From NCBI GenBank assembly GCA_937927725.1, contig CALBSE010000069.1, positions 1 through 64,000 of the forward strand: a stretch of 64,000 nucleotides of DNA, in the 5' to 3' direction. Positions 7,922 to 15,997 of the stretch are shown in pieces. This DNA is from an uncultured Actinomycetes bacterium (GTDB taxonomy: Bacteria > Actinomycetota > Acidimicrobiia > Acidimicrobiales > Acidimicrobilacustridaceae). A program made the position numbers and the translations under genes. The notes beneath the pieces were generated by a model that was not told where the DNA came from, made no database searches, and saw only the letters and a program-made list of their open reading frames with translations. Positions within the stretch are counted from its first letter, which is position 1. The number at the start of each line of letters is the position of its first letter.

Positions 7922-8392
7922 TCACGAAACCTTTGACTCGATGGCAGCGAGGATTTCGTCGGCTTCAGGATCAACAGTGGGACGGAAGCGAGTCACCGAA
8001 CCATCGGCGCCGACAAGGAACTTTTCGAAGTTCCACTGCACGTCGCCAGCGTCGCCAGTCGCATCGGCGACAGCGGTGAGTTCTGTATAGAGACGATGAC
8101 GATCCTCGCCGTTCACATCGATCTTTTCGGTAAGCGGGAACGTCACGCCATAGGTGGTGGAACAGAACGTCTGGATTTCTTCGGCAGTTCCGGGTTCTTG
8201 ACCCATGAACTGATTGCACGGAACGCCGAGAACGGTGAACCTGTCGCCGCCGAAGCGCTTCTGTAAACGCTCGAGACCTTCGTACTGCGGCGTGAGTCCG
8301 CACTTCGAGGCGACGTTCACCACAAGAACGGTTTTGCCGTCTGTGTCAGGAAGGGCGGAACCGTCGAGGGCGGTGAGATCGGAAAGGTTCAT
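7922..8392 (-). CDS. Glutathione-peroxidase-family thiol peroxidase
   Basis: A 156-residue cytosolic peroxidase of the GPx family. The peroxidatic residue is Cys31 in NVASKCGLTPQY (cysteine, not selenocysteine). The catalytic partners are present: Gln in PCNQFMGQEPG and Trp in WNFEKFLV. Bacterial cysteine GPx proteins normally use thioredoxin rather than glutathione, and actinobacteria generally lack glutathione, so thioredoxin- or mycothiol-linked reduction of hydroperoxides is the likely role. It overlaps the upstream lgt gene by 4 bases (ATGA), so it is translationally coupled to it. Confidence 0.92.
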   Translation of the reverse strand: MNLSDLTALDGSALPDTDGKTVLVVNVASKCGLTPQYEGLERLQKRFGGDRFTVLGVPCNQFMGQEPGTAEEIQTFCSTTYGVTFPLTEKIDVNGEDRHRLYTELTAVADATGDAGDVQWNFEKFLVGADGSVTRFRPTVDPEADEILAAIESKVS

Positions 8393-9261
8393 TCGGAGAC
8401 TTCTTTCTCTGGTTCGGTTTCAGAAGTGGTTTCGGGAGACCATACGTGGCCATCACGGTAGGCCTCGTCGATATCGCTTTCGCGTCGTCGGAAGCCTCGG
8501 GTAATGAACACCAGAATTGCTCCGCCGATTCCAAGAATCGACATCCAGATATTGATGCGGAACGGTCCAATGGTGCTGGCGGTATCGATGCGAAGCGCTT
8601 CAATCCAGAGGCGGCCGGCGAAATAGAGACCGACATAAAGCGGAAGGATGTTGCCCGGTCGCATAACGCGTTTCTTGTCGACATAGAGAAGGAGTCCGCA
8701 CAACGCGAGGTTCCACAACATTTCGTAAAGGAACGTGGGCTGGAATACCGAGTACGCGATGTAGTCGAGTGGGCGATGTTGCACATCGATTCGCACCCCC
8801 CACGGAAGACTTGTCGGCCTACCGAACAATTCCTGATTCCACCAATTGCCGAGTCGCCCAATGGCTTGAGCCAGCGGAATACCGGGCACCAATGCATCGA
8901 GACCCGCCGACATTCGCCAGCCTCGACGATGAGCCGCCCACAGACCGACAACAACACCGAGAGCGACGCCGCCAGGAATTCCAAGACCGCCGTTCCAAAT
9001 CTTGAACGCGTCAAGCCAACGACCTTCATATGTTCGCCAATCGGTCGCGACGTGATAGAGCCGCGCTCCGATGAGCCCTGCGGGCACTGCCCAAAAAGCG
9101 ACGTAGTAGACGTCATCGGGATCTCCACCGCGCGCACGCCAGCGTTTACGACCGAGTTCGACCGCCGCCAAGACGCCAAGAGCAATCATCAGTCCATACA
9201 TATGGAACGGACCGAGCTTGTTCGATGACGGACTCGGAATCGAAGCGAGCAACGAGATCAC
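8389..9261 (-). CDS. lgt: Prolipoprotein diacylglyceryl transferase
   Basis: A 290-residue polytopic membrane enzyme that transfers diacylglycerol from phosphatidylglycerol to the lipobox cysteine of prelipoproteins. Seen are HMYGLMIALG near the N-terminus, GARLYHV, GGLGIPGG and the family signature GRLGNWWNQELFGRPT at about residue 137, with seven or so hydrophobic segments and an acidic C-terminal tail. The start is GTG at 9261, four bases after the stop of the acyl-CoA dehydrogenase gene; no strong ribosome-binding site is seen, fitting coupled translation. Substrates in this window include the lipoproteins near 29, 47, 56 and 57 kb. Confidence 0.95.
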   Translation of the reverse strand: MISLLASIPSPSSNKLGPFHMYGLMIALGVLAAVELGRKRWRARGGDPDDVYYVAFWAVPAGLIGARLYHVATDWRTYEGRWLDAFKIWNGGLGIPGGVALGVVVGLWAAHRRGWRMSAGLDALVPGIPLAQAIGRLGNWWNQELFGRPTSLPWGVRIDVQHRPLDYIAYSVFQPTFLYEMLWNLALCGLLLYVDKKRVMRPGNILPLYVGLYFAGRLWIEALRIDTASTIGPFRINIWMSILGIGGAILVFITRGFRRRESDIDEAYRDGHVWSPETTSETEPEKEVSE

Positions 9262-9265
9262 AGGA

Positions 9266-11065
9266 TCACAGTGCTTCGTTGGCGATGGCGTAGAGGTCTT
9301 CGAATCCAGCGGTTACCGCCGACTCGAGTCCGAGCACGCCCGGCAGCAGGTTGTCGCAATAGAAACGAGCAACGGTGATGCGGGCGTTCAAGTACTCCGC
9401 ATCTCCAACACCGGCGTCGATATCTGCCTTTGCCGCTAGCGCAGAGTCGGCGAGGTAACGAGCCCCAACAAGCAGACCAAACATGCGCAGGAACGGTGTT
9501 GCTCCGGCAAGCGCATTGCGAACATCAGCAATGCCGTGTTCGGTGAGCCACATCACGGTGTTACGAACACAGGCGAGCGATTCATCAAGGCGGTCGCGCA
9601 TGCCGGCGAATTCCGAGCCGGCCGCATCGAGACGAGCAACCAGCGAACTGATCTGCGTGAGGTAGTCGTCCATGACTCCCCCGCCCCGCATTGGAAGTTT
9701 GCGACCGACAAGGTCCATGGCCTGAATGCCATTTGTGCCCTCATAGATAGAGGTGATGCGGGCGTCGCGGAAATGCTGCGGAACACCGGACTCTTCGATG
9801 TACCCCATGCCGCCATAAACCTGAATGGCAAGCGAGGTTGCCTCGATGCCCATGTCGGTGCCGAAGCCCTTCGACACCGGAATGAGCAGTTCAACCAATT
9901 CCTGATTGCGCTGACGAACATCTTCATCGGGATGATGCGCCGCCATATCGAGCGCGTGCGCATTCACGTAGATGATTGCCCGCAACGCGTCGATGATCGA
10001 ACGCATCGTGAGCAACATGCGACGCACATCGGGGAGGTCGATGATGAGGCTCATCTCGCCCGCCGGCGCGCCTGGGGCACGACCCTGACGACGCTCCTGC
10101 GAATACTGCAGTGCATCTTGATAGGCGCGCTCGGCCAATGACAGACCCTCAAGCCCAACTGACAGTCGAGCGTTGTTCATCATTGTGAACATGTAGCTCA
10201 TGCCGCGGTTTTCTTCGCCGATGAGATAGCCGATGGCGCCGTCGTCTTCGCCGTACGACATCACACACGTGGGCGATGCCTTAATGCCCATCTTGTGTTC
10301 GATCGACACAACCTTGACGTCGTTGCGCGCGCCAAGCGAACCGTCGTCATTCACCAAATACTTGGGAACGATGAAACACGAAATGCCCTTTGTGCCTGCT
10401 GGCGCATCGGGAGTCCGTGCGAGAACGAGGTGCACGATGTTTTCGACCATGTCGTGTTCGCCGAACGAGATGTAGATCTTCGTGCCGGTGATTCGATAGG
10501 TGCCATCGGCTTGTGGCACGGCTTTGGTGCGTACCGCACCAACATCGGAACCAGCTTGTGGTTCAGTGAGGTTCATGGTGCCGGTCCATTCACCGGTGAC
10601 CATGCGCTTTAGGTATTTCTCTTTTTGTTCTTCGTTGCCGTGATGCATCAGCAAATCGATTGCACCCTGCGTAAGTAGCGGTGCCATCGAGAACGCCATG
10701 TTCGCCGAAGAGATGAATTCCTGCATGACGATGCCGACCAGCCAGGGGAACCCGCCACCGTCGTAGACCTCTGGGAACGGAACGCCGCCCCAACCGGCAT
10801 CGACATACTGACGGTAGGCATCGACGAAACCTTCCGGTGTGCGCACCGTGTTGGTTGCAGGCTCAAACACCGAACCAACGGTGTCGCCAATGCGATTCAG
10901 TGGCGCAATGACCTCGGCGACAAAGCGCGCGTTCTCTTCGAGGACACCTTTGATGGTGTCGCCATCGAGTGCTGCGTATTCGGGCAGTCCACAAAGTCCA
11001 TCGAGGTCAACGAGGCGGTCGAGCACGTAGTTCACGTCTCGCAAAGGAGGTCGGTAGTCAGCCAT
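9266..11065 (-). CDS. Acyl-CoA dehydrogenase, long (approx. 600 aa) type
   Basis: A 599-residue FAD-dependent acyl-CoA dehydrogenase. The catalytic base is probably Glu442 in YEGTNGIQAMDLVG; the flavin/substrate block is MNLTEPQAGSDVG at about residues 164-176. Beyond the usual 400-residue core there is an extra C-terminal helical domain of about 120 residues, as in the 3-methylmercaptopropionyl-CoA dehydrogenase (DmdC) and FadE5-like groups. The substrate cannot be read. It heads an operon with lgt and a peroxidase and is divergent from a TetR gene, with a short palindrome between them. Confidence 0.9.
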   Translation of the reverse strand: MADYRPPLRDVNYVLDRLVDLDGLCGLPEYAALDGDTIKGVLEENARFVAEVIAPLNRIGDTVGSVFEPATNTVRTPEGFVDAYRQYVDAGWGGVPFPEVYDGGGFPWLVGIVMQEFISSANMAFSMAPLLTQGAIDLLMHHGNEEQKEKYLKRMVTGEWTGTMNLTEPQAGSDVGAVRTKAVPQADGTYRITGTKIYISFGEHDMVENIVHLVLARTPDAPAGTKGISCFIVPKYLVNDDGSLGARNDVKVVSIEHKMGIKASPTCVMSYGEDDGAIGYLIGEENRGMSYMFTMMNNARLSVGLEGLSLAERAYQDALQYSQERRQGRAPGAPAGEMSLIIDLPDVRRMLLTMRSIIDALRAIIYVNAHALDMAAHHPDEDVRQRNQELVELLIPVSKGFGTDMGIEATSLAIQVYGGMGYIEESGVPQHFRDARITSIYEGTNGIQAMDLVGRKLPMRGGGVMDDYLTQISSLVARLDAAGSEFAGMRDRLDESLACVRNTVMWLTEHGIADVRNALAGATPFLRMFGLLVGARYLADSALAAKADIDAGVGDAEYLNARITVARFYCDNLLPGVLGLESAVTAGFEDLYAIANEAL

Positions 11066-11102
11066 TCCTGCAGGCTAGAGGCCCCCACCTGATGCGGCAC
11101 CT

Positions 11103-11114
11103 GTTCACCTGAAC
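11103..11114. promoter_or_regulatory. Palindrome between acyl-CoA dehydrogenase and TetR genes
   Basis: GTTCACCTGAAC is a palindrome with five-base arms (GTTCA/TGAAC) around a CC centre. It lies 37 bases upstream of the acyl-CoA dehydrogenase ATG and 19 bases upstream of the divergent TetR-family ATG, the usual place for an autoregulatory operator. Identification as an operator is inference from position and symmetry. Confidence 0.4.
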
Positions 11115-11133
11115 TCGGTTCTAAACTGCCGGG

Positions 11134-11820
11134 ATGGCAAAGAACCTGCAGGCCAAACCACGCGATCGAGTCACCCCGCACAACGATGGACGAGCAGCTC
11201 TCATTGAAGCCGCCATCGCAAAGATGTCCAAAGATGGGCCTGCTCTCGTTCAACCGAACGAACTCTGTATCGAATTGGGACTTGCGAAATCACTCGTGAA
11301 CTTCCACTTCGGCGGACGCGACGGACTCATCGCTGAGGCACTTGCGATTTCCTACGAGCGCTACGTCGTCGAACTCGCAAAAGCTTGCGATACCGCTGGT
11401 CCCGAGGCCATTGATCGACTCCGTACTTGGACAGACCAGCAACTTGACTGGACGATTGAGAACCCAGGAATCGCGTGTGGGCTCACCTTCTTCAAGCAGG
11501 GCTCAAGCCTTCACAGGGCAATTTCCCTGGAACTGCAAACTCGTATTGCTTCGAACGGCGATTTGGCCATGGACAATCTTCGCCAACTGGTCACCGCTGC
11601 TCTTTGCGAGCGTTTCAACACCGACGTTTCCGGTGATTCCGTAGTTATTGCGAACACAGCATTCGCCATTGACTGCCTCGTACGAGGAGCGTCAACCTCC
11701 CTAGGGGCCCGTGACCTGCCGTCAAACCAGCCCGTTCAGAGCAGGTCTCAAATCGAACAAGGGCGCAACCTTGTTTGGGGCGCGGTCATTTCACTTTTAG
11801 AGCGCAGCGCTGACGTTTAA
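11134..11820 (+). CDS. TetR-family transcriptional regulator
   Basis: A 228-residue TetR-type repressor. The N-terminal helix-turn-helix runs over residues about 20-65, ending in LGLAKSLVNFHFGGRDGLIAEAL, the typical recognition helix and following helix 4. The C-terminal ligand-binding part is variable, with no recognisable effector motif. It is divergent from the acyl-CoA dehydrogenase gene, so control of fatty-acid oxidation genes, with an acyl-CoA as effector, is a reasonable inference. The enoyl-CoA isomerase-like gene downstream on the same strand may also be in its regulon. Confidence 0.85.
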   Translation: MAKNLQAKPRDRVTPHNDGRAALIEAAIAKMSKDGPALVQPNELCIELGLAKSLVNFHFGGRDGLIAEALAISYERYVVELAKACDTAGPEAIDRLRTWTDQQLDWTIENPGIACGLTFFKQGSSLHRAISLELQTRIASNGDLAMDNLRQLVTAALCERFNTDVSGDSVVIANTAFAIDCLVRGASTSLGARDLPSNQPVQSRSQIEQGRNLVWGAVISLLERSADV

Positions 11821-11888
11821 AGTCCGCTCTTACTCGCTGATTCCCATAATTGATCTCACTCGCCTTCGGTGGATGCCATGCTCTGCGC

Positions 11889-12566
11889 ATGAGCGCACCG
11901 AACGTCACCCTCACCTGGCAAGGCCCCGAAGGCATCGTCGCCGTCATCACGATGGACGCCGAAGAGAACCGATTCGACCTCGACGTCGTTCGCCATTGGC
12001 ACGGCCTCATCGATCAGGTCGCAGCAAAGGAAGGCCCGCTCGCTCTCGTCACCACCGGAACGGGCAAGTTCTATTCAAACGGGCTGAATCTCGAATGGCT
12101 CATGGCCAACCCTGATCACGCCCGTGAGTTCCTCCACGAACTCAACCGACTGTGGGGACGCATCCTCGGACTCGACTGCCACACGACTGCAGCCGTGAAC
12201 GGCCACTGCTTTGGCGCCGGCGCATTACTCACCAGTGCCCATGACCGCATCACGATGCGCGCCGACCGCGGCTATTGGTGCATGCCTGAACTTGATCTTG
12301 CATTGCCCGTAAGCGACAAGATGGCGCAGCTTCTGCTCACTCGCCTCCCCCGCACTGCGATTGCCCGCGCGCTCAATACTGCGCACCGGTTCACCGGCCC
12401 CGAGGCATTGGCCGCTGGAATCGCCGACGAGATCCTTTCCGAAGACGAACTCCTTGCCGCCACGATCGCCCATTCAGCAGTGCTGGCCACGAAATCCCGT
12501 GAAGTCATCGGCATCCACAAGGAAATGCTTTACGGAGACACCATCCGCTCGCTCACCGGCGAGTGA
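11889..12566 (+). CDS. Enoyl-CoA hydratase/isomerase (ECI-like)
   Basis: A 225-residue crotonase-fold protein. The oxyanion-hole segments are KFYSNGLNLEWL (about residues 58-69) and NGHCFGAGALLTSAHDR (about 100-116), followed by RGYWCMPELDL. This wording is closer to delta3-delta2-enoyl-CoA isomerases of plant/peroxisomal type than to hydratases, because the two catalytic glutamates of hydratases are not evident. The ATG at 11889 is chosen over a TTG at 11850, which would add a non-conserved leader. The next gene follows closely on the same strand. Confidence 0.8.
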   Translation: MSAPNVTLTWQGPEGIVAVITMDAEENRFDLDVVRHWHGLIDQVAAKEGPLALVTTGTGKFYSNGLNLEWLMANPDHAREFLHELNRLWGRILGLDCHTTAAVNGHCFGAGALLTSAHDRITMRADRGYWCMPELDLALPVSDKMAQLLLTRLPRTAIARALNTAHRFTGPEALAAGIADEILSEDELLAATIAHSAVLATKSREVIGIHKEMLYGDTIRSLTGE

Positions 12567-12595
12567 CGATTCGATTCCAACTAGCGTCTCGGCTC

Positions 12596-13051
12596 ATGGC
12601 TGATCATCGCGGTGCAATCGAAAACCTTCTCTATACCTACGCCGAATCAATTGATGCCGGCGACTACGAGGCAATTGGCGCGTTGTTTGCCCACGGCGCA
12701 ATTACTGATGCCGAAGGCAACCCCATTGCCGTCGGCGCACAAGCCGTCACTGCGCTCTACACCGCAACGACTCGCAAGTACGAGGATGGAACGCCGCGTT
12801 CGCACCACGTCACCACGAACTTGCTAATCGAAATTGCCGATGACGAGAACTCCGCAGTGTGTCGCTCTCGCTTCACGGTGTTTCAGCAGACCGATGAGCT
12901 CCCGTTGCAGGCGATCATTGCTGGCGCCTACACCGATTCATTCGAGCGGGTCGATGGCACGTGGCGGTTCATTGAACGTCGAATGCGGCCGACGCTGTAC
13001 GGAGATCTTTCAAAGCATCTCCTCATCGAAACCATGCAGAACCCGAACTGA
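12596..13051 (+). CDS. SnoaL/NTF2-like protein
   Basis: A 151-residue protein with the NTF2-like cone fold. It opens with RGAIENLLYTYAESIDAGDYEAIGALFA, the standard first helix pair of SnoaL-like proteins. Then come the strands with RSHHVTTNLLIEIADD, SRFTVFQQ and WRFIERRMRPTL. Such proteins are polyketide cyclases, ring dehydratases or ketosteroid-isomerase relatives; the actual reaction cannot be read. A GTG at 12563 overlaps the previous stop (GTGA), but family length favours the ATG at 12596. The gene lies between an isomerase and an SDR gene, so a step in the oxidation of a cyclic or fatty acid is plausible. Confidence 0.75.
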   Translation: MADHRGAIENLLYTYAESIDAGDYEAIGALFAHGAITDAEGNPIAVGAQAVTALYTATTRKYEDGTPRSHHVTTNLLIEIADDENSAVCRSRFTVFQQTDELPLQAIIAGAYTDSFERVDGTWRFIERRMRPTLYGDLSKHLLIETMQNPN

Positions 13052-13062
13052 ACGGAAGAACG

Positions 13063-13824
13063 ATGAGCGATCTGTTTGACATTTCTGGCAAGACCGCACT
13101 CGTCACTGGCGGCAGCCGCGGCATCGGCCTCATGATCGCCCGTGGCTTCATTGAAGCCGGCGCAAAGGTTGCAATCTCTTCGCGCAAGGCCGACGTTTGC
13201 GATGCAGTGGCTGCCGAGCTCGGCCCCAACTGCGTTTCGATTCCTGCCGACCTTTCCACCGAAGCAGAATGCCTTCGCCTCGCACGTGAGGTTGGCGAAT
13301 GGTGCGGGGGTTCGCTCAACATTCTCGTGAACAATGCCGGTGCAACTTGGGGCGCGCCATTCGACGAGTTCGACGATGCAGCATGGGACAAAGTCCTCGA
13401 CATCAACGTGAAAGGCGTGTTCCAACTCACACGCTTTCTCCACGCCGAACTTCTTGCTGGTGCCTCGGCACCCGATCCAGCTCGCGTCATCAACATCGGT
13501 TCGGTCGATGGCATTCATGTGCCCACGCTCGAGACGTACTCGTATTCGGCGTCGAAAGCTGCGGTGCATCAGCTCACACGAGTGTTAGCCAAGCGTCTTG
13601 CTGGCGAACACATCACGGTCAACGCCATTGCGCCCGGCCCGTTTGAGTCAAAGATGATGGAGGCCACGCTCAAGAACTTTGGCGATTCCATCAAGGCCTC
13701 TGTGCCGCTGCACCGAATTGGCGAACCGTCCGACATGGCCGGAACCGCCATCTTCTTGTCATCGAAGGCCGGCGCCTACATCACCGGCGCCGTCATTCCC
13801 GTTGACGGGGGCCTACTGCTCTAA
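13063..13824 (+). CDS. Short-chain dehydrogenase/reductase
   Basis: A 253-residue classical SDR. The cofactor motif is TGGSRGIG at about residues 16-23, the structural motif NNAG is at about 90, catalytic Ser is in IGSVDG, and Tyr/Lys are in YSYSASKAA. The arginines and serines after the second strand (SSRKAD) favour NADP(H). It ends with the usual PVDGG tail. It probably acts on a 3-hydroxy/3-oxoacyl thioester, since it follows an enoyl-CoA isomerase and an NTF2-like gene on the same strand with gaps of 10-30 bases. Its exact substrate is unknown. Confidence 0.88.
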   Translation: MSDLFDISGKTALVTGGSRGIGLMIARGFIEAGAKVAISSRKADVCDAVAAELGPNCVSIPADLSTEAECLRLAREVGEWCGGSLNILVNNAGATWGAPFDEFDDAAWDKVLDINVKGVFQLTRFLHAELLAGASAPDPARVINIGSVDGIHVPTLETYSYSASKAAVHQLTRVLAKRLAGEHITVNAIAPGPFESKMMEATLKNFGDSIKASVPLHRIGEPSDMAGTAIFLSSKAGAYITGAVIPVDGGLLL

Positions 13825-13837
13825 GGCCAGACCTGAC

Positions 13838-14059
13838 TTAGGTCAAGAAGATGAACGACACGAGCATGCCGACAACAAAGATCACCGCAAGCACACCAAG
13901 GATCTTGGTGAGCAAGCCGTTGCCGGGATGCATGAGCCCGAAATCGACAACGTCCTCGCGGCTGCGCTTGAGCCGATAGGCGTCGTTCTCCGGCGTACCG
14001 ACCTTGGGAAGGTGGTGCTGCGGCTTACGGGGCTTGTGAGTCTTCTTGTGGTTGGCCAC
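13838..14059 (-). CDS. Small basic membrane protein
   Basis: A 73-residue protein from a GTG start at 14059, preceded by a GGGGGC ribosome-binding-like stretch. The first 25 residues are strongly basic (HKKTHKPRKPQHH), the middle is charged, and residues about 49-70 form one membrane helix (LLTKILGVLAVIFVVGMLVSFIF). The topology would be N-terminus in, with the basic segment in the cytosol. The longer in-frame extension to 14323 is antisense to the neighbouring gene and is rejected. I do not recognise the family; it looks like a conserved small actinobacterial membrane protein. Confidence 0.6.
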   Translation of the reverse strand: MANHKKTHKPRKPQHHLPKVGTPENDAYRLKRSREDVVDFGLMHPGNGLLTKILGVLAVIFVVGMLVSFIFLT

Positions 14060-14090
14060 GGCGAGACGATAGCCCCCTACGATCACGCCC

Positions 14091-14984
14091 ATGACCGATC
14101 TCGGCCCGATGCCGCCCACACCAGATATTGGTCCAGTCGCGACTAACTGCGGCAGCCTCCAGCCCATCGCTCCCACTGTCTGGGCGTGGATCGGCAGTGG
14201 AACTGGCAACGCGGGTGTGGTCGTTGAGGAAGACGGCATCACCGTGATCGACACGTTGCTGGCCCCTTCGGCCGCCCGGGCCCTCAATAACGAGCTTGCG
14301 GACCGTTTCGGCCTTCCCATCAAACGCGTTGTCTATACAAGTAGTCACCTCGATTCAGTGGGCGGTTCGGCGGTGTTTTGGATGGCTGCTCGCTATGGCC
14401 GCACCCAAACCAACGTGCTGCTCGATCAGCCCGCCCCCATCGATGCGTACAAGCGCCTGTCCCCCGCGTTCGCTCACGATTACGACACAAACCCGCGCAC
14501 TGCCGAGGTTCCGTTCTCGACACGACCCGTCTCGCATGTTGTCGATGCCGCCGCATGGCTCACCCCCGTTGTGCTCGCACTACCGGTGAGCGGTCAACAG
14601 TCTGAGAATCTCGTCGTGCTCGTTCCTTCAGCGGGCGTGATGTTCGCAGGTGCGTTCGCAACGATCGGCACGACTCCAAACGCTTGGGATGGCAACCCCG
14701 CGGTGTGGGCCGACACACTCGGCGAACTTGCCGATCAGGCCACCGTCATCGTTCCTGGCCATGGACCAATCGGAGCGCCCCGTCATCTCCACTTGCTGCA
14801 GGCGTATCTGTACGCGTGCGACGACGCTGGTGGCGATCCCGCACGAATCCCCGCGGGCCCATGGGATGAATGGTCGGGTCGCGATCTCGATGCCATCAAC
14901 GTCGAACGCGCTGCCCGATTAGCAGTCAATGACCACGGCGTACCTCGTACGATGCTTCAACGGCTGGGCATGGAGGACGACTAG
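14091..14984 (+). CDS. Metallo-beta-lactamase-fold protein with degenerate metal site
   Basis: A 297-residue protein with the MBL-fold layout: strand GNAGVVVEEDGITVIDTLL (about 39-57), then the metal loop, and a late VPGHGP. The canonical loop T-H-x-H-x-D-H-x-G-G is seen as TSSHLDSVGG (residues 83-92): His84 and His89 positions are serine, while His86 and Asp88 remain. The bridging aspartate usually in a GD motif is also missing (MFAGAFATIG). The protein therefore probably binds at most one metal or none, and may be a binding protein or an enzyme of altered chemistry. It overlaps the downstream Nudix gene by one base, so the two are coupled. Confidence 0.78.
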   Translation: MTDLGPMPPTPDIGPVATNCGSLQPIAPTVWAWIGSGTGNAGVVVEEDGITVIDTLLAPSAARALNNELADRFGLPIKRVVYTSSHLDSVGGSAVFWMAARYGRTQTNVLLDQPAPIDAYKRLSPAFAHDYDTNPRTAEVPFSTRPVSHVVDAAAWLTPVVLALPVSGQQSENLVVLVPSAGVMFAGAFATIGTTPNAWDGNPAVWADTLGELADQATVIVPGHGPIGAPRHLHLLQAYLYACDDAGGDPARIPAGPWDEWSGRDLDAINVERAARLAVNDHGVPRTMLQRLGMEDD

Positions 14985-15736
14985 TGGACGAGGCAAAGAG
15001 CAACCGACCCGAAGAATGGGTGAAGCCCGAGGTTGAACAGGTTGCCGTTGCTGCCGCCACCGTCGTACTTGTTCGTGACGATGCCGACGGTGCCGGTGGT
15101 ATCGAAGTTCTTCTCGCCCGCCGTAACTCCAAGATCTACTTCGCAGGTGGCGCATGGGTGTTCCCAGGCGGACGCATCGACGCCGAAGATCACGGTGCCG
15201 ACTTCGGCGGTGATCATTTCGATGAGACTCACGAAGACTTTCTCGACGTCGCTCGTCGCGCATGTGTGCGTGAAGCAGCCGAAGAAGCCGATGCACTCAT
15301 CAACGCCGCCGATCTCGTGTTCATGTCGCACTGGACTCCCCCGCTTGAAGCGCCCAAGCGTTTCTCGACCTATTTCTTTATAGGCCCCGCACCCACCGAA
15401 ACCCTTACCGCCGACGGCGGCGAGATCCACGAACTCGCGTGGATGCGTCCATCTGATGCAATGCGTCGTCGCAACGAAGGCGAGATCGAACTCATTCCGC
15501 CGACCTTCATCACCCTCGCGTTGCTCGCACCATTTGCGACTGCCGCCGAAGCTCTCGCGCACTACCGAAACAATTCGCCCGAATATTTCGTCACGAAGTT
15601 CACTCGCAAAGACGGTTACAACGTGGCTTTGTACGCCGGAGACGCTGGTTACGACATCGGCGACGCGTCACTCCCGGGGCCACGCAATCGTTTGCTGATG
15701 GGCGAAGGCGATTGGGTCTACGAACGCGACGTGTGA
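14984..15736 (+). CDS. Nudix hydrolase, NUDT19-like
   Basis: A 250-residue Nudix protein. The box begins with GGRIDAED (G62-x5-E68) and ends with REAAEEADAL (about 97-106), separated by a roughly 20-residue insertion. That split arrangement and the preceding FAGGAWVFPGG are typical of the NUDT19/RP2p group, some of which cleave CoA or acyl-CoA. A role in CoA or nucleotide-sugar turnover is thus possible but not proven. The start is GTG at 14984, overlapping the stop of the MBL-fold gene by one base. Confidence 0.85.
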   Translation: MDEAKSNRPEEWVKPEVEQVAVAAATVVLVRDDADGAGGIEVLLARRNSKIYFAGGAWVFPGGRIDAEDHGADFGGDHFDETHEDFLDVARRACVREAAEEADALINAADLVFMSHWTPPLEAPKRFSTYFFIGPAPTETLTADGGEIHELAWMRPSDAMRRRNEGEIELIPPTFITLALLAPFATAAEALAHYRNNSPEYFVTKFTRKDGYNVALYAGDAGYDIGDASLPGPRNRLLMGEGDWVYERDV

Positions 15737-15752
15737 CTCGTCGCGCGCGGAA

Positions 15753-15983
15753 CTAACAGCCGCACATCCCGCCGCCGCATCCGTGGCCGCCAGCTCGTGG
15801 CATCGGAGCGGGCGCAGGCGCTGACGAACTCGAAGAACCACCGACCGTTGCGAACACGCTCAACAGTCGCCGCGACCCCGCGTGCCCATTCGGACAATCG
15901 ATGGGATCCGAGGCTTCGGCCATTGGGCGACGGGCTTCGAAGGTGGTGTCGCACTCAGGGCACTTGTAGTCATACGCCGGCAT
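15753..15983 (-). CDS. FmdB-type zinc-ribbon protein
   Basis: A 76-residue protein starting MPAYDYKCPECDTTFEARRP, the FmdB/putative regulatory zinc-ribbon signature. The first CxxC knuckle is CPEC and the second is reduced to CPNGH, so the fourth ligand may be histidine. A Ser/Ala/Pro linker and a Gly/Cys-rich tail (HGCGGGMCGC) follow, which could hold another metal. The ATG at 15983 is chosen over a TTG two codons upstream. Function of the family is uncertain (formamidase regulation was the original proposal). Confidence 0.85.
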   Translation of the reverse strand: MPAYDYKCPECDTTFEARRPMAEASDPIDCPNGHAGSRRLLSVFATVGGSSSSSAPAPAPMPRAGGHGCGGGMCGC

Positions 15984-15997
15984 GATCAAACCCTAGA

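Noticed and set aside
8446..9228. 260-residue plus-strand ORF
   Set aside because: Antisense to lgt, which has all its family motifs; composition is not protein-like.
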